Source: Hanleya hanleyi
Taxonomy: Eukaryota > Mollusca > Polyplacophora > Lepidopleurida > Hanleyidae
Assembly (NCBI GenBank): GCA_036873755.1
Contig: JAVTVY010036974.1
Span: 92,702 to 156,701, forward strand
Reading direction: 5' to 3'
DNA length: 64,000 bases
In this document: positions 9,400 to 21,612 of the stretch, piece by piece
How positions within the stretch are numbered: the stretch's first letter is position 1
Layout of the letters: each line of letters starts with the position of its first letter
Program-made: the position numbers and the translations under genes
The notes under the pieces: model-generated
Seen by the model: only the letters and a program-made list of their open reading frames with translations
Told to the model about the DNA's origin: nothing
Database searches by the model: none

Positions 9400-10650
9400 A
9401 CCCTGACCTTGAACTAGTGTGATCACCTGACCTCCCCGTGATGGGAAAAACCAGAACCAAGTCAGTACACGCATTCCATACATTCAGACATACCCAGGTC
9501 ATGACCGATTCACGCAGACCGGAAGTGACGTCATACACCTGCGCACTCCCCATGATGGAAAAACCCCAGAACCAAGTCAGTACATACATACAGTCAGACG
9601 AGGTCAAAATACTCGCTTCTGATTGGCTGCCAAAGGTCACGATATGCAAATTTTTGAGGTCAAAGGTCAATAAGCTATTTAATACTCTTTCTATACTCGC
9701 AGACCGGAAGTGACGTCATACGCCTGCGCACTCCCCATGATAGAAAAACCCCAGAACCAAGTCAGTACATACATACAGTCAGACGAGGTCAAAATACTCG
9801 CTTCTAATTGGCTGTCAAAGGTCACGATATGCAAAGTTTTGAGGTCAAAGGTCAATAAGCTATTTAATACTCTTTCTATACTCGCAGACCGGAAGTGACG
9901 TCATACACCTGCGTACTCTCCGTGATGGAAAAACCCCAGAACCAAGTCAGTACATGTATACAGTCAGACGAGGTCAAAATACTCGCTTCTGATTGGCTGT
10001 CGCTTCTGATTTTTCTGTCGCTATTATTGCCACAGCGTCAGGGTCAATAGAGCAAAGACCATTACTAGGCCAACGAGCCGTCGCTGGTTCCGCCGTGAGC
10101 GCTCGTGGTCCATAGTCCGGGCATCAAGGATGGCTGTCATAGTCCAGTAGTGGTGAGTGATAGCACGCCTCTCCATCGAGTGCACTCTGTCGTGTGCATT
10201 CTATACTCGCAGACCGGAAGTGATGTCATACACCTGCCCACTCTCCATGATGGAAAAACCCCAGAACCAAGTCAGTACATGTATACAGTCAGACGAGGTC
10301 AAAATACTCGCTTCTGATTGGCTGTCAAAGGTCACAATTGTAACTCTTCTGTGTTCGGAGGTAGTTTTTCTCCCCAATATGCAAATTTTTTAGGTCAAAG
10401 GTCAATGAGAGTCAATATCCACAACAGATCAGTACATGCATTCCTATCATTCAATATGACCTTGAACTATCACGTGACCTCCACGTGATAGAAAAAACCC
10501 AGAACCAAGTCAGTACATCCCATACAGTCATACCCAGGTCACACCCGATTCACGCAGACCGGAAGTGACGTCATACACCTGCGCACTCCCCGTGATGGAA
10601 AAAAACAGACACAAGTCAATACACGCATTCCATACAGTCAGACATACCCT
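9400..10650. promoter_or_regulatory. 185-bp promoter-like tandem array
   Basis: Tandem units with a period of 185 bp (ETS-CRE composite ACCGGAAGTGACGTCA at 9518, 9703, 9888 and again at 10558; a CRE-mutated one at about 10213). The best unit, 9600-9720, contains an inverted CCAAT box (GATTGG, 9621), the octamer ATGCAAAT (9644), the DR1 sequence AGGTCAAAGGTCA (9657), an AT-rich TATTTAATA (9676) and the ETS-CRE composite (9703). No coding potential beyond repeat-driven frames. Similar blocks occur in E2 terminal repeats. Enhancer or promoter function is inferred from motif content. Confidence 0.65.
10009..10195 (+). repeat. captured 3' fragment of gene A inside the array
   Basis: Nearly identical to 8290-8475, in the same plus-strand orientation, inserted within one array unit; the array sequence resumes at about 10196. 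Confidence 0.8.
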
Positions 10651-11250
10651 CAGTCCTCTATATACTTGGGACTACTTTCTCTCCGCGGAGGCAGACCGCA
10701 TCACCGCCAAACCGCATCACCGCGGATGAATCCCCTAACATGTATAAACATGATCCAAGGGCAGATGATGGACGAGATCTCTCGCCCCTGAAGATTGCCG
10801 AACATTCTTACGAAAACCCACGTATTTGGGACTACTTTCTGTCCGCGGAGGCAGACCGCATCTCCGCCAAACCGCATCACCGCGGAGGAATCACCTAACA
10901 TGTCTAAACATGATCCAATGTCAGATGATGGACGGGATGAAAGGATACAGGCCAGTACATGCTCAAGTGCACTCATTGACCTTTGACCAACCTTGCACCC
11001 CTCCCGACTAAAAGTGGTTTGGCCCGAAGTCAAAGGTCAATAAGGCCTTATCTCCTCGCTGTATACGATGAGAGGATACAGGTCAGTACATGCACTCATG
11101 CTCAAGTGCACTCATTGACTTTTGACCTACCTTGCACCCCTACCGACTAAAAGTGGTTTGGCCGAGGTCAAAGGTCAACCTGAGTCTATATCACTTCTGT
11201 ATACTACTCGCAGATATAACGGTAACCAATTTCAGTGTCTACCATGAATG
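10651..11250. repeat. E1 outer terminal region with duplicated blocks
   Basis: Two copies of a block containing GGGACTACTTTCT-CTCCGCGGAGG and CCGCATCACCGC (10670-10730 and 10830-10890), then two copies of a block with CATTGAC-TTTGACC-ACC and DR1-like GGTCAAAGGTCA (10960-11040 and 11100-11180). The CCGCGGAGG/CCGCATCACCGC block matches E3 near both termini (47680-47750 and 55660-55730), so it is element-derived. No gene seen. Confidence 0.6.
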
Positions 11251-11262
11251 TCACTTGATTAA

Positions 11263-11698
11263 CCCTACTGGCCTGGGGGGGGGGAGGCGGAAATGGCCCC
11301 CCTACCAAACTTTCTGTGCTATCTCCGGAACGCCAAAAACGGAGAGCTGAAACTCCTTGACCTTTTAGTTTATCATATTGGTGTCATTTTGAGCCTATTT
11401 GCATAACCCCCCGAGCAGAGGATCATGGGTAGATTCAAGATGGCGGCCACGTGGGGTACCAGAAAAGTGATGTTTTTGTCATATTTCGTCAAAATTTCTG
11501 CTTTTCCGCATTGAAAAGTGGGCAAAAACTATTTTATTTCACATCACATTAATATTTACTAATTTATCATGCAGTTTTTGCGGAGAAATTGCATAAATAA
11601 TTTTTTTACATTTTCTGGTAGAGCTTGACCCAAGGTGGGGGGCCATTTCGCCCCACCCCAGGCCAGGATTGGTCCCAAAAAGCCCAGGCCAGGTAGGG
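11263..11698. mobile_element. piggyBac-type MITE with TTAA duplications
   Basis: Terminal inverted repeats of the form CCCTAC-TGGCCTGGG...CCCAGGCCAGGTAGGG, flanked by TTAA at 11259-11262 and 11699-11702. TTAA targets and CCCTA-starting ends are the piggyBac signature. 436 bp, no transposase. Confidence 0.75.
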
Positions 11699-11882
11699 TT
11701 AAATATACTTAATCTAATAAATTCAAAGTCAGTGATAGAATACATTACAAAACAGGTATGTATGGGAATGATATGAACAATGTGAACAGAGGAGAGTACA
11801 CTACGACGGTTCATGACTATAGTGAGCGATAAATGTAAGAATCACTTGAGTTGAAAATACATGAATTGCCTTGCACGCTTAA

Positions 11883-12330
11883 CCCTACCTGGCCTGGGCG
11901 ATTTGGGGTGTATCGCAGCCTGGGTGATGGGGGGGGGGCGAAAGTGCCCCCCTATATATTTTCTCTACCACTAAGGCTAGAGTGCTGAAACTTACCACAC
12001 AGTATCTTGGGTTCAAGCTCTACCGAGAAATGTGAAAAAATCCAAGATGGCCGCCATGATGACGTCACAGTGACGTCATCTTCTTGGAAGCCATTTTTGG
12101 CCTTTTTGGGGTCGATTTTTCGAAATTTTCATTTTTCCGATTTTTCTCTCGAAAAAAATCAAATAAAATATAGAATAATTAGTTTTGCACAAATAAAATA
12201 CTTTCAAGGCCTTTAAGGCAAGGAAAATGTGAAGAAATGGAGCGAAAAGATTGGAAAACACGACTTTCGCAGATACCACATGGCCGCCATTTTGAATTTA
12301 TCCAGCAGATACCCTGAAACAAGTTTTTGT
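11883..12330. mobile_element. partial copy of the same MITE family, with YY1-like and CRE sequences
   Basis: Begins TTAA-CCCTACCTGGCCTGGG but has no matching right end. It includes AAGATGGCCGCC (12044) and two TGACGTCA palindromes (12060 and 12071), as in the copy at 20701. Confidence 0.6.
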
Positions 12331-13079
12331 CTTCAGTGTGTGGTGATCGCGAACATTTTGCCGAACATTTACCAACAGTTATCCAATCAACTGGCAGCTG
12401 TCGGTCATGTGACGAAGTCGCTCTCACATGACACAACAAACTGGCCTCGCTGCTTGATCGCGGCGACTGGCGGTCAACAGAAAATGTTCGCAGTGTGAAG
12501 TTAACACGAACAAAAACATGAACAAACTGTTCTGTTCTAATACAACAAATTGTTCGTAGTGTGAGTTGGGCTTTAGCATCAGGGGGTGATCTATTTTGTA
12601 TTCGTTTGTGTATCTGACCTGCATTCATCGAATCAAAAATATGCAGAAACTTTTTCTAGCGACAGTAACTGAGTTGTTTATTATTCACTCGTGGAGAATC
12701 CGCTGTTTAAGAAGTGTTGAAGTCTGTATCTGCTGTTATTTTCTTTCGTGGTATCATTTCAGAGAGTGGAATATTTGCCTCTGTTTAGTCCCTTGTTTAT
12801 GTAGTAAGTGTGATGCTCAACACTAACTTTACTGGTTTGGCTTGATTTCCTCTTCTCAAACGCACAGCTCAGTCGGGCAATATTTTCAGCGTGCATATAA
12901 AAAACTGAATAGATATTTCTTCAACGGTCTGTGAATAGTTCATACAAAACAATATAGGGAAAAATGTAGAGTAATCTGTATGCACTCTTCAATGATTTAT
13001 ACGCTTTTACTGGGACTTTCACTTTCTAGCTGGCGTGAAATACATGGATACAACGATCCCATGCTCATGAAATTAATTA

Positions 13080-13080
<1 letters not shown>
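12331..13080. other. no recognisable feature
   Basis: AT-rich sequence with only short, unconvincing frames. A TTCGCAGTGTGAA-type motif recurs (12325-12350, 12487 and 12553). Nothing further is supported. Confidence 0.5.
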
Positions 13081-13125
<45 letters not shown>

Positions 13126-14705
13126 TCATTTTTGTGTCACAGACGTGTGCCAACAAACATGTACATGCAGATGATCACATATTTGCACATCCATTTACAA
13201 AACTATAGATACACACACATCAAAATATATACAGACGTTTAGGAAGTAATCTCTTGCTCATTATAGACCTTATGGTACCTAGTTCTAGCCTGAAGCTCAC
13301 ACGAGTAATCTACTGCTGCTGACTATTAAAATGTTTGTTAAAAAGTATCCATTTTCTATTAAATTTATCCAATGTATTTTCCATATTTGCTATATATTTC
13401 TCGGTATTATAGTGTTTCTGAATGATCTGCAATAACGCTTTTATGTGTACTTTAGATTTGTGCAATTTTGAATTATATATATAATTTTTAGTAAGCAGCA
13501 TCAGATTATTCATGACTTCTTGTCTTTTACCCCAACCAAGTACAATTCGATCAGCAGTTATAGACCCTCTTAATTTTGCTACTTCTTTGCACCACTTTTC
13601 TAAATCGGTCCACAGCTTTTTGACAGTTTCACATTCTATAAATATATGTTCTATTGTTTCTACAAAGGCTTTACAAACTTCACAAATATCACTCTCTGAT
13701 TTACCAATCTTGTATAAAAACAGTTGGTGCTTAGTATTCTATGCAAGAATCTAAATTGTAGATCTATTAGTGTAGTAGAGCCAGTACACCGTCTGATGCT
13801 GGCAAATGTGTTGTTCCATACAATATCTTCTTTTTTGTAAATACTTCTCCCATGTACTACAAGCTGTGGGGTTGAAACACCTATCGTCATTCAATATATC
13901 ATAATAGTTTCTGCATCCCTTCGCTTGCCTTACCAGAAACTCAATATACTGTGTAATACGGGGGCTGGTTCTCAAAATACGCGAGTAGTTTTCTTCCACA
14001 TTCTTTGTCCATTTCTTGGGTATATATAGATTTGATTAATTGGTTATAGTCCAAAAAGGTCCCCTTTATGCCATACCATGTTTTTAGCTCGACTAAACTC
14101 ATTATTTTACCTTCTATATTGATTATGTCCCTTAGATTTTTGATACCATGGTTATACCAGTTTTCTATAAAAAGATTGGGTATCCGGAAATGGTGATTGT
14201 ACCAAAGCGGTTCGTTGTATATATTGTCGAGCGTTTTATTTTTCATTGCCTTTTGGACGTGATGCCAGGCTTGGAGGGTGTCTTTCCAAAAAGGGTTTTC
14301 TAGATCACGCGTGACTACCCTTGAGTACTCGGGGCCAAGGTTACATATGTTTTCATAATACTTTCCACCGAGAAGACTTTGCCACTTTCCTTTCTGTAGT
14401 ATTTTTTTGTCCATGAGGTTTTTAATGCCTGTACAAAAAATTTCAAGTTAACCATTCTCAGTCCTCCATATTTATAGTCTTGTGTTATTACGTCTCTTTT
14501 TATTCGATCGCTACCTTCATTCCAAACAGGTTAGTATTCAGTTCTTTCATAGTGTTTTCTGGTGGGTTTGGCAAGGCAAGGAAGAGATGCACAAGCTTTG
14601 ACAGTGCTGTAGATTTGATGACCGTTATCTTTCCCAGTAGCGTAAGGTTACGAAGTTTCCACCTCGACAGCTCTTTTTTCAAATCATTCATTTTAGACAG
14701 ATAGT
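13081..14705 (-). mobile_element. 5'-truncated LINE (non-LTR retrotransposon)
   Basis: A run of about 43 T at 13081-13124 is the poly-A tail of a minus-strand insertion. Upstream on minus are reverse-transcriptase C-terminal fragments: LTLLGKITVIKS...LPNPP (14691-14500), a long block 14414-13941, and a cysteine/histidine motif CEVCK...EHIFIEC (about 13700-13640) typical of the zinc-knuckle-like end of LINE ORF2 proteins. Frames are broken several times. The catalytic core lies outside the retained part. Possible short target duplication (AATTAATTA-like) at both ends; not certain. Confidence 0.75.
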
Positions 14706-14855
14706 TGACTATACTTTATAATTAATTACAGGCTATATATTTTTGAATATTTTTGATGGAGAAATGCCGAAATTAATATAAAACGACGGGAAAGCGATCA
14801 CATATTAAACGATAAAAATGGATCTCGAACCCAGAACGACGAAAAACGCCTATTG

Positions 14856-16672
14856 GTCCGTGTAACCTTGCACAATTCAATTTTCCTTTTTTGTTTTTGT
14901 AATCTCAAATTCAAAAATTGAAATTTGACCGTCAATTTTCAATTTTCGTTTTTTTGTTTTTGGTTTCTCAAAATCAAAAACTGAAATTTGTGCATCCATT
15001 TTCAAGTTTTGATTTTGGGATTACAAACAAAAATTGACTGTCAATTTTCGTTTTTCGTTTTGCTTCACGCAAAAATGAAAATCGAATATTGAAAATTGCC
15101 TCGACTTGTCCGTTTTTCGTTTATTGATTTTAACTTTTGACGTATCAATGTTAAGTTCACACGCGGAAAGGTTATGAATTCACTTCCGAAACGGCGAGTA
15201 GAATAGAAAACGCAAATCGTGTCGTATAAGAGGTGTGGAGCGTGAGAGGCATGTGGCCCACCAGACCATCCTCGCGAGCCAGTGTATCGATCGATTTGTT
15301 AGGGTATCTATATACTGATTTTGGAAAAAAAAAGATGAAGAAGTACCCTCTAAATCAAACCAATCAGTGAACAGGCTCAGCTAGCTCATTACGCCAATCC
15401 ACTGCAAAGTTTGAGACGTGACAGGTTTGAATTTCATCGCTGGCATAACTACTTTGTCAGGCTGAAATCGACATCGAGAGTCAAAGCAAAAACCGCCGGC
15501 TTGGGATACCAACAAATTCAAAATAACCTTGGGAGATGAAATGTTCGAGATTTAAGCAACGACTCAAGAACTCACTCGAATCACCAAAAATGTCCAGGTA
15601 AACCCTTTGCGAGGAATTACGATTATGTCTGGACAGGTGGCATCCCACTGTTCTCATTGGTTATTGGCATTGAGGCTTTAGCCAATCAGGACCTAGTCTT
15701 AGATTCCCTCAGTTCTAAAAATATATGTTTAGAGCGCTATGAAGACGAACAGCATTCACGCACACAACCGCTATTTGTGGTAATGATTTAAAATATAGTA
15801 CTTATAAAGATACCAACAAAGATGTAATACCAATAAGAATAGGCATCACGGTGATGGGCCTCGAAATCCGTATATGGCAAGCGGCCCGTAACCACCATTT
15901 CAAACAAGCACACAACCGCCACGATTGACGCCAGACGTCTGAATGCTCCAACACTTCAGGTCCAATCTCCCTTCTCTATTTTTGGGACCTGGTCCGATCT
16001 TCCTTCTCTATTTTGGGGACAAGCTGGATGCTCGTCACCGTTCAGCGCCAAAAACGCTTCAACGCTTTAATTGTGGGTGTCAAACGCTTCAATGCATCGA
16101 CGCGGAGAGTTCCTTTGGGGGTTTTGATTAGGGAACCCACGTATTTATTATATTACCCTACTTTAATGAAACTCCCATGTGTATCAACCCCGCTGTTCGC
16201 ACATATGCCTACTCCATCATACACATGCGCAGTTGGCCCATTATAACCTAGCTCGAATGCCTGGCTCCTGGGGTCTATAGTGTAGTGAAACTCCCATATC
16301 TTTCACCCTGCTGGTTTTCCATTTTATGCTCCACACCTGCCTATACAACCCGGTTTGCGCTTTCCATACTACTCCGCGGACCCAAAGTGATATCAAAAGC
16401 CTTGCGCGTGCGCAGTTAACATTGGCACGTCAAAGTTACAATCCAAAAAGAAAAAACGGACAAGTCGAGCCAATTTTCAATATTTTATTTTCATTTTTGC
16501 GCGAAGTGAAACGAAAAACGAAAATTGAAAATTGAATGTCAAATTTCAATTTTTGATTTTGAGAAACCGAAAACGAAAAACGAAAATTAAAAATTGACGG
16601 TCAATTTTCAAGTTTTGATTTTTAGAAACCAAAAACAAAAACCAAAATATAACTGTGCAAGGATACATGGAC
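14856..16672. mobile_element. 1.8-kb inverted-repeat MITE
   Basis: Outer inverted repeats GTCCGTGTAACCTTGCAC (14856-14873) and GTGCAAGGATACATGGAC (16655-16672). Inside each are about 250-bp arms made of degenerate AAATTGAAAATTG-type subrepeats, in inverted orientation. The central part has no transposase. I could not define a clean target duplication. Confidence 0.6.
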
Positions 16673-16886
16673 CCCTAATGAGCTAACAGATATCCTTATA
16701 ATTCCCAGATTAGTAAACACATTTTTGTCAAAAAGGCTACAATTAAAATAATTTTAATTTCACTTTTTTAGTGATCAAGGCAAGTCAGAACCAAAATATA
16801 CTTATGTATGAAATGTAATGATAAATTGAATGAATTGATTTTTATTCTGGTTCTTGGCTGCATACTACACAAAAATCTATCCTAAT

Positions 16887-18114
16887 GTATGAGGCGCCGT
16901 TTGTCACTTTCTGATTTAATCTACTGATTTATAAATATCGGGTATTTAGCAGTCGGATATGTAAATGTGCATAAAATGAGCGTGAAATAAACACCGACTT
17001 TAGTCAATTTTAAATCCTATATCAGCGAATAAAATCCGAGAAATATTTATAAATACCTATATTAGATTTCAAGATATATATATCTCTCGTTGTGTTATTT
17101 CTGGGATATAAATTCCTCCACAATATATATATATATATTCCTGACAAACGATTTCTTATTTATATATCCGAGGTAACGTATCTTACTGATATATAAATAT
17201 TTCAAAATGTGCTGTTGGGTATATATATATATATCCAGTCTTCGTCTAACTCCGGATTTACAAATACTGAACTGAGAAAGTCTCATATATAGATATCCCA
17301 TTTATAGTATGCTAATAGTATGCTGATGAGTCTCAAAAACCGATGACGTCGTCGGTTTTGGTGTTGGTTTAGATCATATTGTCTATTTCGTGTTTCAGGT
17401 GACAAAAGTCCTTGTGATCCGTGGGCAAGACATAATGAATACTAATAATAATATCTTTCTATAAATTCTGTGCTTCTGCGAATAACGCTGGTTAAAAGTA
17501 AGAAGTACCTGAATGAATTTGCCCGATAATATTCACAGATGACCCACAAATAAGCGTGTGTTTACAATACCGCACATGAGAATCTGCGGAATGATTGAGC
17601 GGTGTTTGCCGACCCTTGGTACACTTGAAGAGGCTTAGTGTGACATCATCATTTTTGCGGTAAACGTATCGTAACTCATTAGCATATTATAACTGGGATA
17701 TCTATATATGAGACTTTCTCAGTTCAGTATTTGTAAATCCGGAGTTAGATGAAGATGGATATACATTTTTAAATATTTATATATCAGTAAGATACGTTAC
17801 CTTGGATATATAAATAAGAAATCCTTTATCAGGAATATATATATATATGGTGGAGAAATTTATATCCCAGAAATAACACAACGAGAGATATATATATCTT
17901 GAAATCCAAAATAGGTATTTATAAATTTTTCTCGGATTTTATTCGCTGATATAGGATTTAAAATTGACTGAACTTGGTGTTTATTTCACGCTCATTTTTT
18001 GCAAATTTATATATCCGACTGCTAAATACCCGATATTTATATATCCGACTGCTAAATACCCGATATTTATAAATCAGTAGATTAAATCAGAAAGTGACAA
18101 ACGGCGCCTCATAC
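16887..18114. mobile_element. 1.2-kb foldback MITE with TAAT duplication
   Basis: Perfect ends GTATGAGGCGCC...GGCGCCTCATAC with inverted arms of about 430 bp rich in TATATA tracts. Direct TAAT repeats lie at 16883-16886 and 18115-18118. The arm-internal GATATTTATA-type block is duplicated at 18000-18070. No coding capacity. Confidence 0.7.
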
Positions 18115-18621
18115 TAATGGACTTAAAATACATCCAATTTATTGAAAATGAACTTTTGCTGCGTTTTTAACTTGCAATTCTATCCTTGCTTGCAACACAA
18201 TTACCTAGTTTACCCTAAATATTGAAACCTAAGTATATGTACTCGGGGATATTGCTCCAAAAATAACACTTCCACAACATTTTTTCCACAGGGCCTAGTT
18301 ATGGACCGATGACCAGGGGGACCATGGCTCTTTCTCTCGAAATCGGTAGTTTTGAAGATGATCAAAAATATATAATATACCGATAGCGGAAGTGATAATT
18401 TTCACTGCACGGAACTGCGTGTTGTCACTTTTTCTCGATATTAGTGCTGATCAATTAGTGCATGTAATCAATCACTGCACAGTTTCTCACGAAAACTGAA
18501 CAGTATTGCTGCCTTAAATGTACATGTATATACAGGGTGTAAATCCGAGCGTTCATATCATATTTACGAATTCGGTATATAGCTGTTATACTACATTGTA
18601 ATATTGTTATGTAATAATAAC
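18115..18621. other. no recognisable feature
   Basis: Probable intron of the guanylate-cyclase gene read on minus, downstream of its exon. Nothing else seen. Confidence 0.4.
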
Positions 18622-18720
18622 CTTCTCCGCTGGACTCCATCCTAGATGCGGTGTTAACTGTGTCACCAAATAGACAGTATCGGGGCATCTTCATACCAAC
18701 CACGCCGGCTACACATGATC
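18622..18720 (-). CDS. host guanylate cyclase, one catalytic-domain exon
   Basis: A 99-bp exon on minus with an acceptor (TTTCCAG, 18727-18721) and a donor GT (18621-18620), both phase 1. Its 33 codons include [20 protein letters not shown] and SRMESSGE, the highly conserved class III nucleotide-cyclase segment following the second metal/substrate region of receptor-type guanylate cyclases; such enzymes convert GTP to cGMP. Only this exon is identifiable; neighbours must lie outside the window or beyond what I can recognise. The whole Polinton cluster may therefore sit in or beside a large intron of this gene. Confidence 0.85.
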
Positions 18721-20696
18721 CTGGAAATGAAAATGATATTGCGAGCTCAACAGATTTTAAATGTACGGATAATATTTCGAAAAAAATTATGTCATCAGTT
18801 ATACCTGGAATTTGAATAGTATCATACATGAGCATGCTCTCATTTCCAATTACATATGTATTCCTATGGCTGGAGTGCCAAATCTTTGCACACCGATATA
18901 TAGTTGAGACAGGATCTGCTGATGGCGGCTGTGATGATACAATCAAATAGGTATCTTTCGACCGAGTATACTGACCGAAAAAAAAACACACACAATTTCC
19001 TCCTGCTCAGTAAAGAAAATCACTACTTCATATTGAACATATACATTTCTGGTCCTTTTGAGACAGAAATTCACCACAAAGTTCAAGAAAAACGTGAGTG
19101 TCAGCCCTGAACTCTTTACGTTTCTAACGTAATTACGAATTACCGTTATTTCACAATAAATGTATGTTCGAGTTTACAGTATATTTAATCGTAAACATAT
19201 ATTCTGTATATTGAACTGTGATATTTCTGTTCACTGGAATGGGTAACTGCGCACAATCATGACATAAAATTCCTGTTTTGTCTAAACGTAGCTCGATATC
19301 TTTGCATACGAAACGCCCAGTTGCAGGACACATCTGACACCTGCAGCTGCGTTGTCAACATTCAGAGCATTATCAGAACATACAATGGGAGAGACGCGGC
19401 GGACAGCTTTATCGGCCTACAATACGGTTTGCTTTTGGTTTTATAAATCCTATATTCGTGTAATAATTTCACAGATTCGTTTCGTGATTATTTACGAAAC
19501 TTGTGACCGCATTTGTAAACACGAAGAGCTGAAATACGCAAACGAGCAATGGTCATTTCGGTCTTCCATTGACGTACTTTTCCACGGGACCGATAACTGT
19601 AGACAACGATATCACGTAATTACACAGTTTAAATGATGTCAAAAACCGTAACTGTAAATTACAGTGCAATACGGTGCAACATTTCACAGTTTTAAGGCAT
19701 GCGAAAAAGCGGTAATTGTAAAATACGGTGCAACGCATTTTTACAGTTGAATGTACTGGCACCTTTTCTGACAGTACATTTAACTATGAATTTACGGTGT
19801 GGTTTATAACAGTGCCGTACGGATATCTCTACTCCCCCGTACTCAGATTACACAGGATTAATATATTGCAGCCCCCGAAAAGGTGAGTGTGACATTTCAT
19901 CCTAATTGTGCCATTCCCAATATGTCAAGTTAGGGCTCCATTTGAAGATGGTCGAACTGCAATATTCATAGAATAGTGACCCGTTTTGGAGAACATCGGT
20001 ACCGTAGGGTCAGTTGATAGGCAGTATCCATAACGTATGGTATAGCCACCAATTCTACTCGTAGCTCTATATATATAACCAAACGAATAAAGAAGAAACA
20101 AATGAGTGAAAATGGATTAACTTGTGCGTAAACCATTGCCTGCTTCGGGCTATCAATTATGGTACAAAGACTCAATTGCAACGGTGACAATATTATTTTA
20201 ACCTCGGAGATATATAAACATGTGAAGGTTATCTCCAGGAGGAAAGTGATTGTGAACGTTCCTGGAATATGATAAAAAAAATGCTGAAAGACGAACAGCT
20301 TTAAAATCACTTCACCTATTGATTGTCGAGTATTTTTAGCCCACAATATTATTTCTTGTGTGAGGGAAATTCATTGTCAGTCCCGTTTCACAAAATACCC
20401 CATGTATCGTAAAAACTGTATCGTCGCTCAATGACATGGGCGAAAAGCAACTGCTGGTGATGACGTCACCATCGACAGGTCTGAAGCCGGCATGGGGCCA
20501 CCGGTGGTAAAAAAATCAAAAACTGTCCCAATGTCAGCAAAGGCAAGCAAGTGGTAAAACATTGAGGACTTTATCAAACAAACATCAAACTTCATCCATC
20601 ATGACATGCAGGTGTTCCGACTAGACGGTTTAGATCACCCATGCGAAATAGCACTCCAATTGGCTATAGTCCAAAGCGGGACCTGTTGGAACCGGT
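18721..20696. other. intronic or intergenic, no gene recognised
   Basis: Unique-looking, AT-rich. Bases about 19620-19770 contain a short degenerate repeat (ACAGT...ACGGTGCAAC). Otherwise no exon, repeat end or RNA gene could be supported. Confidence 0.4.
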
Positions 20697-20700
20697 TTAA

Positions 20701-21608
20701 CCCTATCTGGCCTGGGCGATTTGGGGTGTCTAAATATTTTCGCTATCGCTAAGGCTAGAGGGCTGAAACTTACCACACTATATCCTTGGATCAAGCGCTA
20801 CAAGAAAATGTAAAAAAATCCAAGATGGCCGCCATGATGACGTCACTGTGACGTCATTTTCAAAAGAGCATTTTTGGACGATTTTGGGTCAAAATCTTGG
20901 AATTGTTGTTTTTTTCGCAAAAACTGCATGATAAATTAGTAAATAATAACCTCATATGAAATAAAATAGGTTTTACTCACTTTTCTGTACAGAAAAGCAA
21001 AATTTTTGAAGAAATATGACGAAAACATCACTTTCTGGTACCCCACATGGCCGCCATTTTGAATTTACCCATGATCCTCTGCTCGTGAGGTTATGCGAAT
21101 AGGCTTAAATGACCCCAATATGATAACCTATAACGTCACGAAGTTTCAGCTCTCCATTTTTTTGGCGTTCTGGAGATATCGCAGAAAGTTTGGTAGGGAG
21201 GCATTTTGCCCCCCCCCCTCCCCCAGGACTGGTAGGGTTAATGGGGGAAGGGAGGGAGGGGGGAAAATCAGGGGGTGTTTCTTGGTGATGCTAAGACATA
21301 TGGTTTCAGTAAAATGCATAGAATCGCGTTGAATCAATATGCTGAATTTTTGTGTAATTTTTGAAGAAATATGACGGAAAAACATCACTTTTCTGATACC
21401 CCCCATGGCCGCCATTTTGAATTTACCCATGATCCTCTGCTCGGGGGGTCATGCAAATAGCCTCAAAATGACCCCAATATGATAATCGGAAAAGTCACGG
21501 AGTTTCAGCTCTCAATTTTTTGTCGTTCCGGAGATACGAGCAAAAAACCCAACGGGAGGGGGGGGAGGCGGAAAGTGCACCCCCCCCCCCCACCAAGGCC
21601 AAGTAGGG
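20701..21608. mobile_element. piggyBac-type MITE, full copy plus a partial tandem copy
   Basis: The full copy is 20701-21237, with TTAA at 20697-20700 and 21238-21241 and CCCTATCTGGCC.../...GGTAGGG ends. A second, right-half copy follows to 21608 with TTAA at 21609-21612. It contains AAGATGGCCGCC (20822) and paired TGACGTCA palindromes (20838 and 20849). Confidence 0.7.
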
Positions 21609-21612
21609 TTAA

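Larger units (their letters stand above)
1..11250 (-). mobile_element. E1: Polinton/Maverick (adintovirus-like) element, left end outside window
   Basis: A block of virus-type genes reads leftwards (8630 to 1145). It is flanked by inverted terminal repeats at 1-340 and 8860-9210 and continues rightward into a promoter-like tandem array. Seen: integrase with chromodomain, packaging-ATPase remnant, minor capsid, pX-like, major capsid, and relics of an adenain-type protease. The combination of rve integrase, double-jelly-roll capsid, ATPase and adenain protease defines Polintons and adintoviruses. No polymerase B gene is present. Integrase, paralogue C, pX-like, major capsid and ATPase are broken, so the copy is decaying. 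The right limit near 11250 is set by the end of repeats shared with E3 and by the start of a MITE; no target duplication can be tested because the left end is missing. Confidence 0.88.

Noticed and set aside
12980..13174. 64-residue phenylalanine-rich protein
   Set aside because: The phenylalanines come from the poly-T tail of a minus-strand LINE.
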